From Ewingella americana ATCC 33852 (GTDB taxonomy: Bacteria; Pseudomonadota; Gammaproteobacteria; Enterobacterales; Enterobacteriaceae): a stretch of 64,000 nucleotides of DNA. The position numbers and the translations under genes are program-made. Below the pieces are notes generated by a model, which was not told the DNA's origin, did not search any database, and saw nothing but the letters and a program-made list of their open reading frames with translations. Positions 52,274 through 61,061 of the stretch are shown here, in pieces. Within the stretch, counting starts at the first letter, position 1, and each line of letters starts with the position of its first letter. The DNA lies in assembly GCF_000735345.1 (NCBI RefSeq), contig NZ_JMPJ01000065.1:186001-250000 (forward strand), read 5' to 3'.

Positions 52274-54436
52274 TTATTGCGCTATCACATACCCCATGAT
52301 GCGCTTCCACCCAACCGGTTTCTTCTCGATGTAAACACCCTGTAACTCAGGGGAGAAGCCCGGCAGCTGGTTGATTCCCTCTTCCAGCGCCATAAAGTAG
52401 CGTTGCACCGCCCCGCCCCAGATTTCGCCGGGAACGACGCACAGCACGCCCGGCGGATACGGCAGCGCACCTTCGGCGGCAATGCGCCCTTCGGCTTGGC
52501 CGATTGGCACCAGCTCGACGTTGTCGCGGATAAATTCGCTGTGGGCGTCTTGCGCGTTCATCACCACTTTCGGGAAGCTCGCCTCGCGGAACATCTCTTT
52601 TTGCAGCTCTTTGACGTCAAAACTGACGTACAGATTGTGCATTTCCTGACACAGCTGACGGATGGTGTAGTCGCGATAACGCTCTTCATTCTTGCGATAC
52701 ACCGTCGGCAGCACCTCACTCAGCAAGGCGTCCTCTTCGATATAACGCTCAAAGCGCGCGATCTCATCCACCAGCAGCTGCATCTTGGCCGGGGTTTCCG
52801 CCGGAGTCAGCAAGAACAAAATCGAGTTGAGGTCGCACTTCTCAGGAACAATACCGTTCTCACGCAGATAGTTAGCCAAAATAGTGGCCGGAATACCGAA
52901 CTCGGTATATTTACCACTGGCGGCATCAATGCCCGGTGTGGTCAGCAGCAGTTTGCAAGGATCGACGAAGTACTGCTTCTCGGCGTAGCCTTCAAATGCA
53001 TGCCAGTTCTCCCCCGGCACGAAGTCAAAGAAACGCACGTCATTGGCCATTTTCTCGGTTTCATGATGCTGCCAAGGCTTGCCGTCAATCACCGGCGGCA
53101 CGAACGGCAGGATCATTGAACACTGGTCGAGCAGCATTTTGCGCGTCTCAATCCCCAGCTTCACGCACTCCATCCACATATGCTTGCCACTGCCGCCAGC
53201 ATGGATACGCGCGTTTACGTCCAGCGCGGCAAACAGTGGATAAAACGGGCTGGTCGAGGCGTGCATCATAAACGCATTGTTCAGTTTTTTATGGCTGCAA
53301 TGGCGCTTCTGGCCTTTGATATGGTTATCTTTTTTATGGATTTGCGAGGTCTGCGAGAAGCCAGCCTGCTGTTTGTGGACCGACTGGGTCACGATGATGC
53401 CCGGATCGTTTTCGTTCAACTCCAGCAGCAGCGGCGAGCACTGCTCCATCATCGGAATGAACTGCTCGTAGCCGACCCACGCCGAGTCAAACAGGATGTA
53501 ATCGCAAAGATGGCCGATTTTATCCACCACCTGACGGGCGTTGTAAATCGTGCCGTCGTAAGTGCCCAACTGAATGATCGCCAGACGGAACGGGCGCTTC
53601 TCATTGGCGCGCTGCGGAGACACCGCTTGAATCTGTTTGCGCAGATAAGCTTCGTCGAAACAGGCCGCGTCGATTCCGCCAATAAAGCCAAACGGGTTAC
53701 GCGCGGTTTCCAGATAAACCGGCGTTGCCCCGGCCTGCAACAGCGCGCCGTGGTGGTTGGACTTATGGTTGTTGCGGTCGAACAGTACTAAATCATCGCG
53801 AGTCAGCAAGGCATTGGTGACCACTTTATTGGCCGCCGAGGTGCCGTTGAGCACAAAATAGGTTTTATCCGCGCTGAACACCTTGGCAGCGTATTTCTGC
53901 GCATCTTTGGCCGAACCTTCGTGGATCAGCAGGTCGCCCAGCTTCACATCCGCATTACACATGTCGGAGCGGAAGATGTTGGCGCCGAAGAAGTCATAGA
54001 ACTGGCGGCCCGCCGGGTGGCGACGGAAAAACTCACCGCCCTGATGCCCTGGGCAGGCAAAGGTGGCGTTTTCCATCTCAACATACTTCTTTAAGGTATC
54101 GAAGAACGGCGGGAATAAAGCTTCTTCATAAGCCTGCGCGGCGGCTTCAATCTGCGCCGCATAGAACGCCTGATTGGCATCCGACAGCGTCACTACGCCT
54201 TTGAGCATCAACAAATAGTCAGGAGAAACCTGCTCTGCCCCCTGCACTGCAACAAATGCCGGGATACCAAAACCCAGCGAGTTTATCTCCGACAGCTTGC
54301 CGCTGTTCAAATCACTCACGGAGATAATAATGGCCGCCACGTCGGCATAATCAGCACGGCGCAGATCCACCACCGCGCGGTGCGACTCAATGTAAGGGGC
54401 CACGGAGGCACTTGCTGCAAGTTTTAAAAGTTTCAT
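52274..54436 (-). CDS. speC: Constitutive ornithine decarboxylase SpeC
   Basis: PLP fold-type I decarboxylase turning ornithine into putrescine. 720 residues (711 in E. coli). The N-terminal wing domain spans about 1-110. The PLP lysine is in VTQSVHKQQAGFSQTSQIHK, and the catalytic centre includes FVLNGTSAANKVV and ILFDSAWVGYEQF. The C-terminus LPYPPGVLCVVPGEIWGG is family-typical. Its position next to tRNA-Phe recalls E. coli (speC near pheV). It gives a second putrescine route beside speA-speB. GAGAG lies before the ATG. Confidence 0.96.
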   Translation of the reverse strand: MKLLKLAASASVAPYIESHRAVVDLRRADYADVAAIIISVSDLNSGKLSEINSLGFGIPAFVAVQGAEQVSPDYLLMLKGVVTLSDANQAFYAAQIEAAAQAYEEALFPPFFDTLKKYVEMENATFACPGHQGGEFFRRHPAGRQFYDFFGANIFRSDMCNADVKLGDLLIHEGSAKDAQKYAAKVFSADKTYFVLNGTSAANKVVTNALLTRDDLVLFDRNNHKSNHHGALLQAGATPVYLETARNPFGFIGGIDAACFDEAYLRKQIQAVSPQRANEKRPFRLAIIQLGTYDGTIYNARQVVDKIGHLCDYILFDSAWVGYEQFIPMMEQCSPLLLELNENDPGIIVTQSVHKQQAGFSQTSQIHKKDNHIKGQKRHCSHKKLNNAFMMHASTSPFYPLFAALDVNARIHAGGSGKHMWMECVKLGIETRKMLLDQCSMILPFVPPVIDGKPWQHHETEKMANDVRFFDFVPGENWHAFEGYAEKQYFVDPCKLLLTTPGIDAASGKYTEFGIPATILANYLRENGIVPEKCDLNSILFLLTPAETPAKMQLLVDEIARFERYIEEDALLSEVLPTVYRKNEERYRDYTIRQLCQEMHNLYVSFDVKELQKEMFREASFPKVVMNAQDAHSEFIRDNVELVPIGQAEGRIAAEGALPYPPGVLCVVPGEIWGGAVQRYFMALEEGINQLPGFSPELQGVYIEKKPVGWKRIMGYVIAQ

Positions 54437-55121
54437 AGGACTCTCAAACGGTTAAGTAAGAGGGTGTGCCAATCGGCACGGCAATGGGCGGGTTCTTAAA
54501 GCGAAACGCAAAGACCCAGCCCGGCAAAGTGACGTGTGCGTGAGCGTGATGTCGAGCGAGTGCGATGCCAGCAGGCAAAGGGATTACGGTTCGAAGGTCA
54601 GGCTCAGCCACGTCTGGTAGACATCAGTAAAACCAGAGAACACTCTGTTTTTAATCATGCCTAACAGCGAGCAAGGTAGCCTTACCGCATGGAAGGAACT
54701 TCTGAAGTAGAAAAACAGCGAACGCGACGTTCACCACGCCCGGAGGAGTTCATCAGCGATGCTTTACGCTTGCAGGAAGCGTGATGTGATAAACCGGTCA
54801 TGCCGCAACCCTCATGAGCTGTCGCGAAAAAGGAAAGTTCTTAGCCTATACCCTAAATAGTGACGGGCATAAAACGGCGCAATAATGTCACTATTCCCTT
54901 GCTGGTTCAAGCGCCATAAGCCGCCAAATTCCTCTCAAAATGCAACATTTTTAAGCTATTAATTTAACTGAATTTCCTGAGGCGCTAACCCGGAGTTTTC
55001 CCACTCTTCAAGGCGAACAAGGCCATATTGGATTAAAAAGCACCATTCGGATGATTCGATTAACGCTTACGCAAAAAAGCCGTTGACGACGTAGGCCCAA
55101 TACGGTTTAATGCGCCCCGTT
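54437..55121. other. Gene-free region between speC and tRNA-Phe
   Basis: About 680 bp without a supported gene. It must hold the leftward speC promoter and the rightward tRNA promoter. An inverted repeat AATAGTGAC/GTCACTATT (54856-54864 and 54887-54895) with a 22-base spacer is the only clear structure, a possible operator. No ORF shows similarity to a known leader peptide. Confidence 0.5.
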
Positions 55122-55197
55122 GCCCGGATAGCTCAGTCGGTAGAGCAGGGGATTGAAAATCCCCGTGTCCTTGGTTCGATTCCGAGTCCGGGCACCA
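55122..55197 (+). tRNA. pheV: tRNA-Phe (GAA)
   Basis: 76-nt cloverleaf with the acceptor stem GCCCGGA/TCCGGGC, encoded 3' CCA, D-loop AGCTCAGTCGGTAGAGC, and anticodon stem-loop GGGGATTGAAAATCCCC with anticodon GAA. The T-loop is GGTTCGATTCC. Followed by a short intrinsic terminator (ATCAGCTTAACAGCTGGTTTTTT, about 55210-55232). Which E. coli copy (pheU or pheV) it corresponds to is suggested by the speC neighbour but not proven. tRNA-Phe genes are common integration sites. Confidence 0.98.
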
Positions 55198-55560
55198 CTA
55201 TTTAAAGAAATCAGCTTAACAGCTGGTTTTTTGCTATCTGGCGTTGGGACTCTCCATCGAACTGCGTTCGATTATTCGTCTCATCCTGAGACTCACCCCT
55301 TCGGGGCCAGCGCAAGCGCTGTTCATCGGTGCTGACGCACCGCGGTCCGAGTCCGGGCACCATCTTTAAAGAAACCAGCTTAATAGCTGGTTTTTTGCTT
55401 TCTAGCGTTTGGACTCTTCATCGAACTGCGTTCGATTATTCGTCTCATCCTGAGACTCACCCCTTCGGGGCCAGCGCAAGCGCTGTTCATCGGTGCTTAA
55501 GCACCGCTGTCCGAGTCCGAGCACCATATTTAGAGAAACCAGCCTACGGGCTGGTTTTTT
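55181..55560 (+). repeat. Tandem ~165-bp repeats carrying the tRNA-Phe 3' end
   Basis: The last 17 nt of the tRNA (TCCGAGTCCGGGCACCA, 55181-55197) recur at 55346-55362 and, with one change, at 55510-55526; the periods are 165 and 164 bp. After each comes a terminator-like hairpin (ACCAGCT/AGCTGGT plus T run). The two full units then carry stems around ATCGAACTGCGTTCGAT, CCCCTTCGGGG, AGCGCAAGCGCT and CGGTGC/GCACCG. Two complete units and a partial third are present. The layout parallels the tyrT repeats of E. coli (178 bp, tRNA 3' end included, source of rtT RNA). Short ORFs through these repeats look incidental. Confidence 0.88.
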
Positions 55561-55994
55561 TGCTTTTCAGGGTGCAGGTAGATTTCTGGTCGTGCTGAAC
55601 CCAGACGCCGCAACCCAACTATTCTATCCAGTCTTAGGATTTCTTGGCCCTCTGGTCTCGCTGCCATCGTTTGACAGGCGGCAAATTGCCGGTGCTTATT
55701 ATTCTCCCCCCAGTGTATTCATCAACATTTTGGCGTTATCCGGTGATTGTCCGGTCCGTCCGTCACTGAAAAGGCTGATACCCCCCTGTTGTGTCAATAT
55801 TCTGATTTTCAGGGTATTTATCAAAAAATCATTGTCTGAGCTGTTCAAACATTAGACAATAACTCCTGTTTATTACATGTGTTAACTGGCTGTGGCTTGC
55901 TCTTCACCCTGGAAGGTGTCCCGTTGATGGATTTAACTATGCACGCTCTGAAATTCACTGCGGCGTGAAACATCGTGATGAATGCTGACGGTGA
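55561..55994. other. Gene-free start of the variable region
   Basis: About 430 bp right of the tRNA repeats. No integrase gene, no ORF with recognisable similarity. Its last part (about 55920-55990) may continue the decayed vgrG, but I cannot align it with confidence. Confidence 0.4.
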
Positions 55995-56162
55995 TATCAG
56001 TACGGGCTCTATGAAGAACACTACCCTGCTGGCCGGGAAAAAATCGGGTTGTTCACCCGTACCGGAAAACTCAGCCTCATCAGTAATGAAGGGCCGGTGG
56101 ATATCTAGGCATAGAACGGCAATATGCGACTTTTTGCAGAGCAGTAACTGAGCATAACAGCA
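55995..56162 (+). pseudogene. Decayed C-terminal part of a VgrG (DUF2345)
   Basis: Reading in the frame of the following CDS gives LFTRTGKLSLISNEGPVDI, a stop, A, a stop, NGNMRLFAEQ, a stop, then LSITAVRDIL. These pieces match the DUF2345 tail of VgrG spike proteins (type VI secretion). The in-frame stops TAG, TAG and TAA lie at 56106, 56112 and 56145; two of them replace expected Gln codons. The rest of the VgrG (gp27/gp5 parts) is absent upstream. The DUF2345 pattern continues into the open frame after 56163, so this is the broken head of the next gene. Confidence 0.75.
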
Positions 56163-58403
56163 GTGCGTGACATCCTGTTTGCAGGGAAGAAACGCTTCAG
56201 ACTTATCGGTGGTGGCAGCTACCTGAGAATTGAAGCAAGAAAAATAGGATATGGCACCACAGGGAACTATGTACGTAAAGTGAAGCGCACGTATCTTGGA
56301 GCATCAGCCTCGATGTCCGTAGATTTGCCTTCTCACGATAAAGTGGCAGACCTGCCTCCAGCTCTGAACACGTTTTCATTTGCATATGCAAGGAATGCAC
56401 TGATGCACATATCACCGCCCATTCTGTTTCCCCGCCAGAATAATGAAGAGTATGCCGCATGGGTCATGCGGACGATGCCTGCCGACCCGCGCCGTGGTTT
56501 TCCGGTAAATGGGGTGGAGTCATGGCACGGTGGCATCCATATTCCCCATACCGATACCGGCGCTTTAACCAATCCTCTGAGAGCCGTTGCTGATGGCGTG
56601 GTGATTTATGCCAGCTATCCTGCGCTCACGGAGAAACGTGATACAAAACCGCTGAATTACGATGGCGCAACGGATAACGGATGTGTACTTATTCGCCATG
56701 AAATACTCATTGGTGAAGAGCCTGTAGCGTGCGTATTTTACTCGCTGACCATGCACATGAAGCAGGTACGTCCCGAAATTCAGGGTAAAGCGGGAGTGCG
56801 CGTCAGACGGGGCCAGATCATTGGCACCACCGGCATGGTCAGCGGGCGCAACGCATACCATTTTCAGATGTGCTGCTCTTCCGACATGCTGAAGATGTTG
56901 TGCGGACGCGACCACGGTCACCTTGACGTCAGCGAGCCGGGCAGAGTAAAACCGGCTTATGGCAATCGCTATTTCTTTCTCCCTGAAGGTACCGCTATTT
57001 ATGAAGGGGGCACACCCTATGGGCTGTCAGCCTATCCTTGCTGCGTCACCACAGAAGCACTCTATGTTATCCATGAAGGCGCTAAAACCCGGACTCTGAT
57101 TAAGGTCAGTGATGATTACCAGCCTGTCGGGGAAACGGCCATCCCGGTGGACTATATCTGCGAACCCACACCCACAGTCGGCGGACATAAAACCTACAGT
57201 GAGTGGGTACGTGTGGCCTACCCAGGCGATGAGGGATGGGTGGATGTCTCCTCTCCGACGGTGAATGCCTGGACCGATGCCGATTTCCCTGACTGGGCGG
57301 GTTGGGCGCTTATTGATGATGACGCAACTCCAGACGGTCAGTGCAATTCCGCCACGGTGAAGAAAGCACGGGAAAAGCAGGATGTCGACTTTACCCGATT
57401 TATCTGTAAATTCCCTCTTGAGTGGGATTTTGCGTCGTTCGATACCCGTTTTTCATGGCTGAAAGCACCGAATGACTCGCAGCCTGAACCCATGAGTGAG
57501 AAGAGCTACAGCGAGCTGAAGGAGCATGCGAAGGCGCTGTCGTTTTTCGATAAACTCCCTGTGGGCACTCAGAATGAGCTAGCGGGTCAGGTCTGGCATT
57601 GTGACCCGCGTGGTCTGATGATCCAGCTACAGAAAGCAGAGCGTCGACTCATCTTTAGTACAAAAAATATGATGAATGATTTTACTGCTGACGATATGCG
57701 TTACGGGGATTTATCCAAAGAGCAAATACTGGCGCAGGGGAAGCTGAACCGGGTAAACATATTTGGTGAAGAATTTAAGATCAACCTGTTTAATTTTAAC
57801 AAAACAGTGGATGAGCACTTCGCCAGCATGGACAGCATGGCTTTCTGGACTGCAAGTGGTGAGTTCGCCCCCCTTATCCAGATCATGCTTGAAAAATTCA
57901 GAAAAAATGAAGGCGGCGTATTACGTCACGAATTACTGAATAAGGCGTTCTTGGAACATAAAACGACAAAAGAATGCGTTAATACCATTAAAAAAATCAT
58001 GCAACAAATATTTTATGGCAATGAATGCAATGTCTTTAAAGGTAATGACTTTATTAAAATCACATTAGACATTGCAGAGCAAGTTACTCTTCCAAAATTC
58101 ACAGATTTTGATTGGTTCAATGGTTTGGGCATAACTATCCATGATACATACTCAACGAAGATATATCTTGATGATTTCGAAATTATGGAAACTGAAACTG
58201 TTAGTTCTCGTCGTAAAAAATTCAAGGCACGGCTGACCTTTCAGATCCAGGATCATTTCGGATTGGATATTGCTGATTTAAATGGGAAAATATTCGAACT
58301 CTCTCCTTGGTTTTGCTCTTGGTTTATTCTTCAGCGATACCGAAGTTATGGCTTTAAGCCTTTCATCAATGAATCAAAATTTAGTTTTTGGATAGAAGGA
58401 TAA
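56163..58403 (+). CDS. VgrG-derived effector with M23-like and DUF3289-like domains
   Basis: A 746-codon frame from a GTG after the last stop of the vgrG remnant; GTG lacks a Shine-Dalgarno and ATG at 56313 is an alternative. Residues 1-50 are still VgrG tail (IGGGSYLRIEARKIGYGT). Residues about 80-245 resemble a LytM/M23 endopeptidase: WHGGIHIPHTD (His122), ADGVVIYA, NGCVLIRHE, LTMHMKQV and RNAYHFQM. One usual metal ligand looks altered (His at 126 where Asp is normal), so activity is uncertain. The end (about 655-746) matches DUF3289: ITIHDTYSTKIYLDDFEI, QDHFGLDIADL and WFILQRYRSYGFKPFI. A murein-targeting antibacterial toxin is the likely role. Confidence 0.65.
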   Translation: MRDILFAGKKRFRLIGGGSYLRIEARKIGYGTTGNYVRKVKRTYLGASASMSVDLPSHDKVADLPPALNTFSFAYARNALMHISPPILFPRQNNEEYAAWVMRTMPADPRRGFPVNGVESWHGGIHIPHTDTGALTNPLRAVADGVVIYASYPALTEKRDTKPLNYDGATDNGCVLIRHEILIGEEPVACVFYSLTMHMKQVRPEIQGKAGVRVRRGQIIGTTGMVSGRNAYHFQMCCSSDMLKMLCGRDHGHLDVSEPGRVKPAYGNRYFFLPEGTAIYEGGTPYGLSAYPCCVTTEALYVIHEGAKTRTLIKVSDDYQPVGETAIPVDYICEPTPTVGGHKTYSEWVRVAYPGDEGWVDVSSPTVNAWTDADFPDWAGWALIDDDATPDGQCNSATVKKAREKQDVDFTRFICKFPLEWDFASFDTRFSWLKAPNDSQPEPMSEKSYSELKEHAKALSFFDKLPVGTQNELAGQVWHCDPRGLMIQLQKAERRLIFSTKNMMNDFTADDMRYGDLSKEQILAQGKLNRVNIFGEEFKINLFNFNKTVDEHFASMDSMAFWTASGEFAPLIQIMLEKFRKNEGGVLRHELLNKAFLEHKTTKECVNTIKKIMQQIFYGNECNVFKGNDFIKITLDIAEQVTLPKFTDFDWFNGLGITIHDTYSTKIYLDDFEIMETETVSSRRKKFKARLTFQIQDHFGLDIADLNGKIFELSPWFCSWFILQRYRSYGFKPFINESKFSFWIEG

Positions 58404-58407
58404 CGGA

Positions 58408-58893
58408 ATGAGAATTTTTAAAGCAACCATCATGGCATTGATTTTTGGCGCATTTTATATGTCTTATACGGTCTATATGCGCCAAGGATATATAAATAAA
58501 ATCTATCAAACGACAGAGCACAGTGAAATTTGGAGTAAGGATTGCAAGTCCACTGTTATTTTAGTTGATAATGTTCCACTCTCTCATTATTCACAAAAAA
58601 AATTCTGGCAAAAAAATAGCAAAGAAATTATCGAAAAATGGAATCCCTTTACAGATGAGTGTGATGATGTTCTTTTTGTTAAAAACAATATTGGATATAT
58701 CAAACATAGCGGAGATGTTAAGTATTGGATAGCCGATGATGAAATCTGTTTGAATGGCTCAATCGGAGGATGTATTTCATGGGACGATCGTTTATTTTAT
58801 GTTGGGCTGAAGGAATCTACTTTAGGTAGTGATATCACAGGAGAGGTTAACGGTAAACCAATCTACATTAGGTTCATTGACCAAGGAAATTAA
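58408..58893 (+). CDS. DUF943-like protein, putative immunity protein
   Basis: A 161-residue protein with one N-terminal hydrophobic segment (about 5-23) and an exported C-terminal part. It has the DUF943 pattern TVILVDNVPLSHYSQKKFWQKN followed by a paired-Cys region (ICLNGSIGGCISW). It starts 4 bp after the effector stop, the usual place for an immunity gene, and has the location (periplasm) expected if the toxin attacks the cell wall. AT-rich, unlike core genes. Function inferred from place and topology only. Confidence 0.65.
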   Translation: MRIFKATIMALIFGAFYMSYTVYMRQGYINKIYQTTEHSEIWSKDCKSTVILVDNVPLSHYSQKKFWQKNSKEIIEKWNPFTDECDDVLFVKNNIGYIKHSGDVKYWIADDEICLNGSIGGCISWDDRLFYVGLKESTLGSDITGEVNGKPIYIRFIDQGN

Positions 58894-58951
58894 TTCATCT
58901 AGCATCGCTAGATACCCTCCTCACCGGAAATAACAGGAATAACTTACAAGC

Positions 58952-59224
58952 ATGCTAACTTTTTCTAAGATAGTATTTTTCTTCTCGCAGCTATATATTG
59001 CAATGGCATCATTTTTTTTCATAACAGGATATGTACTTAAAGATCCTATGCAAAACTATTTTTACTTAATTTATGCGTTAACTTTTCCCATTGTTTCTGT
59101 AGTGTTTTTTATCTTGTGCTGTTGTATTGCAGTGATAAGAAAAAATCTTGAATTGGGAATCATCAATGCAATTAATTTCATTGTGCTTTTTCTTATTTTT
59201 TTATTTAAAATATTTATTCGATGA
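58952..59224 (+). CDS. Small hydrophobic membrane protein
   Basis: A 90-residue protein with three hydrophobic segments (about 8-28, 38-60, 68-88) starting MLTFSKIVFFFSQLYIAMAS. It is very AT-rich and follows the DUF943-like gene after 58 bp. I do not recognise a family. It may be a second immunity component or an unrelated cargo gene. Confidence 0.5.
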   Translation: MLTFSKIVFFFSQLYIAMASFFFITGYVLKDPMQNYFYLIYALTFPIVSVVFFILCCCIAVIRKNLELGIINAINFIVLFLIFLFKIFIR

Positions 59225-59492
59225 AACAATAATGCTCATAAACATAATCGACTATAGTTACGGCTTTATTTTCTATAAGAATGCTATATATTGCCATCAA
59301 AGGTCAGAGTCTTCCGTCATTTCCCCGCTATCATCTTTTTCCTTCTTGCCATGATTTATTCCTTCATTTCCTTTTGTATTATTATTTTCTTATTAATAAC
59401 AGGATGAGCCATATTTCAAATAACACGCGATGCCGTCTTATAATAATCAGCTCATCATGTAAAACAGCCTAATGCAGAAGCTCTAGTTTTAT

Positions 59493-59888
59493 TTAATACT
59501 GATCGCCAGAACAAATAGGTAATTGCGTGTAACCAGGTTTGCTAGCCATATAGAGAGGCGAACAGGTTGGTGTTCGGGGCTTTGTATCTAACGACTCATT
59601 GCTCTCTGCAATTTTTATCTGTTCCGGCTTTTTCACAGCTGTCATTTTTTTCTTTTCTATCTTTCTGTTTGAGGGTGAAGGACTTATCTGTTGACTAATG
59701 TCTGATGAACCATAACCCGAACAGAATCGCTTCGACTGACTCAGACTTCCATCATTACAGACAAAACCGCCATCCGCAGTACAGTGAGCTATACCCCCTT
59801 TTGAGCCAGAGCAGGGCAGCCTACCACGCGCATCAGCATACAGAGTGATGAGTAAGCCGAGAGCCAGAATGGGAATTGATTTTTTCAT
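59493..59888 (-). CDS. Secreted cysteine-containing protein of unknown function
   Basis: A 131-residue protein with a signal peptide (cleavage near ADA, residue 20). The mature N-terminus reads GRLPCSGSKGGIAHC followed by GGFVCNDGSLSQSKRFCSG, a four-cysteine motif of a kind I associate with mobile-element proteins. The rest is Lys/Ser/Pro rich and low complexity (residues 60-105), ending with a further Cys pair. It faces opposite to the effector locus. No function assigned. Confidence 0.6.
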   Translation of the reverse strand: MKKSIPILALGLLITLYADARGRLPCSGSKGGIAHCTADGGFVCNDGSLSQSKRFCSGYGSSDISQQISPSPSNRKIEKKKMTAVKKPEQIKIAESNESLDTKPRTPTCSPLYMASKPGYTQLPICSGDQY

Positions 59889-60213
59889 TTATTGATCCGT
59901 CATTTATATCATTATTGCTGGTTATTTCTCCGCCAGTTATTTCATGTCATCCAAGATAAAATGCATCTACAATTACAAAATAAAATCATCATCAAACTGC
60001 TGAACTTAACGAAGAGAACCTGTCTGATAAAATCTATTTTTTAAATTGCATTTTTAGCTAACACCTCTTATTTGGCATTCGCACTGAATAATAAAAGGAG
60101 GTCATACTCGGGCGGTATTATCACGTCAGCATTTTCAGGACATGAAGATACATGCATTTTCGTCTCGGCAACAATGATATCAGGGTAATAAACGCGTGAA
60201 AATGCAGAATGGC
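59889..60213. other. Gene-free AT-rich stretch
   Basis: About 325 bp with no supported ORF. It should hold the leftward promoter of the 59493-59888 gene. Nothing else recognised. Confidence 0.4.
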
Positions 60214-60846
60214 TTAACCACTCACGCAATGGTAAACAGGAACAGGCCGAGTCGTTCCGGTATAATCTTCGAACACCTCAGCTTCCGATGTGACTATTCT
60301 CATCCCCCCTTTTCTTAGTCTTTGAACATCAACGGCAATACGTTGTGATCCAAACCAGAAAAGTCCGTCCAATGCCGTAACTGCCAGCCCGTTCTCCAGC
60401 GCCAGCCTGAGGCGTTCGCGCGGTAATTTAACCTGCTGGGCAATTTGTCGATAAGGCTCTTCCGTGCTCCCAGCGGGATCAAACCTGCGGATACGCGTCG
60501 CAAGGTGATACTGAAACTCGTCCGCAATCCCCGCCAAATCCATTTTAAGACTGTAAACACAGCCGAAACGCTTGCCGTTAAACAGGACATTTTTCTGGCT
60601 GAGTTGAAACTCCTCCCGCACGCTATTAATCAGCTGTGGGGCACGAGTAAGTAAAAGCCGGAAGGGAAGCTCAAAGCTCGTGACATAGTCCACGTTTAGC
60701 AACGCGAAACGCAGACGCTCTTCTGCACCCAGCTTATTTTCCTGACATTCGGCAATCACATCTTTCCATTGCTGAGTGAGACGAGGGGATTCTGCCATTT
60801 CAGTAAAACGATATTTTTCAATCTGGTAGTCAACACGTCTGGCCAC
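60214..60846 (-). CDS. Unknown protein with winged-helix-like C-terminus
   Basis: A 210-residue protein starting MARRVDYQIEKYRFTEMAES. The C-terminal 70 residues (ALENGLAVTALDGLFWFGSQ, then RIAVDVQRLRKGGMRIVTS) look like the winged helix found in phage-type HTH_55 proteins, where the helix-turn-helix reads VT-x-LDGL-x-x-FG-x-x-R-I. The N-terminal 130 residues match nothing I can name. It stands alone, leftward, in the variable region, and is GC-richer than its neighbours. A phage- or island-derived regulator is a guess. Confidence 0.6.
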   Translation of the reverse strand: MARRVDYQIEKYRFTEMAESPRLTQQWKDVIAECQENKLGAEERLRFALLNVDYVTSFELPFRLLLTRAPQLINSVREEFQLSQKNVLFNGKRFGCVYSLKMDLAGIADEFQYHLATRIRRFDPAGSTEEPYRQIAQQVKLPRERLRLALENGLAVTALDGLFWFGSQRIAVDVQRLRKGGMRIVTSEAEVFEDYTGTTRPVPVYHCVSG

Positions 60847-61061
60847 ACCGAATTCCCTTCTGGTCGTATTTGAGTATCAACTGCTTACTTTACCAGCGAC
60901 CGAGGAACACCGGAAGTTTGTTGATGTTTCTCGCCTGCTCTCACCCCATTGGGCAGCTCCAAGCACGTGGCGAGATTCAACAGCAAGAGCATCCATATCA
61001 GCGTCGAACTGCCACAGAATAAACCGCTCTGCAGCTTTATTATCAATGTCTAAAACCACCA

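Noticed and set aside
55153-55855. Short frames running through the tRNA-Phe repeats
   Set aside because: Both begin within or next to tRNA sequence and repeat the same peptide because the DNA repeats; no ribosome binding sites. They are better explained by structured RNA or att scars.
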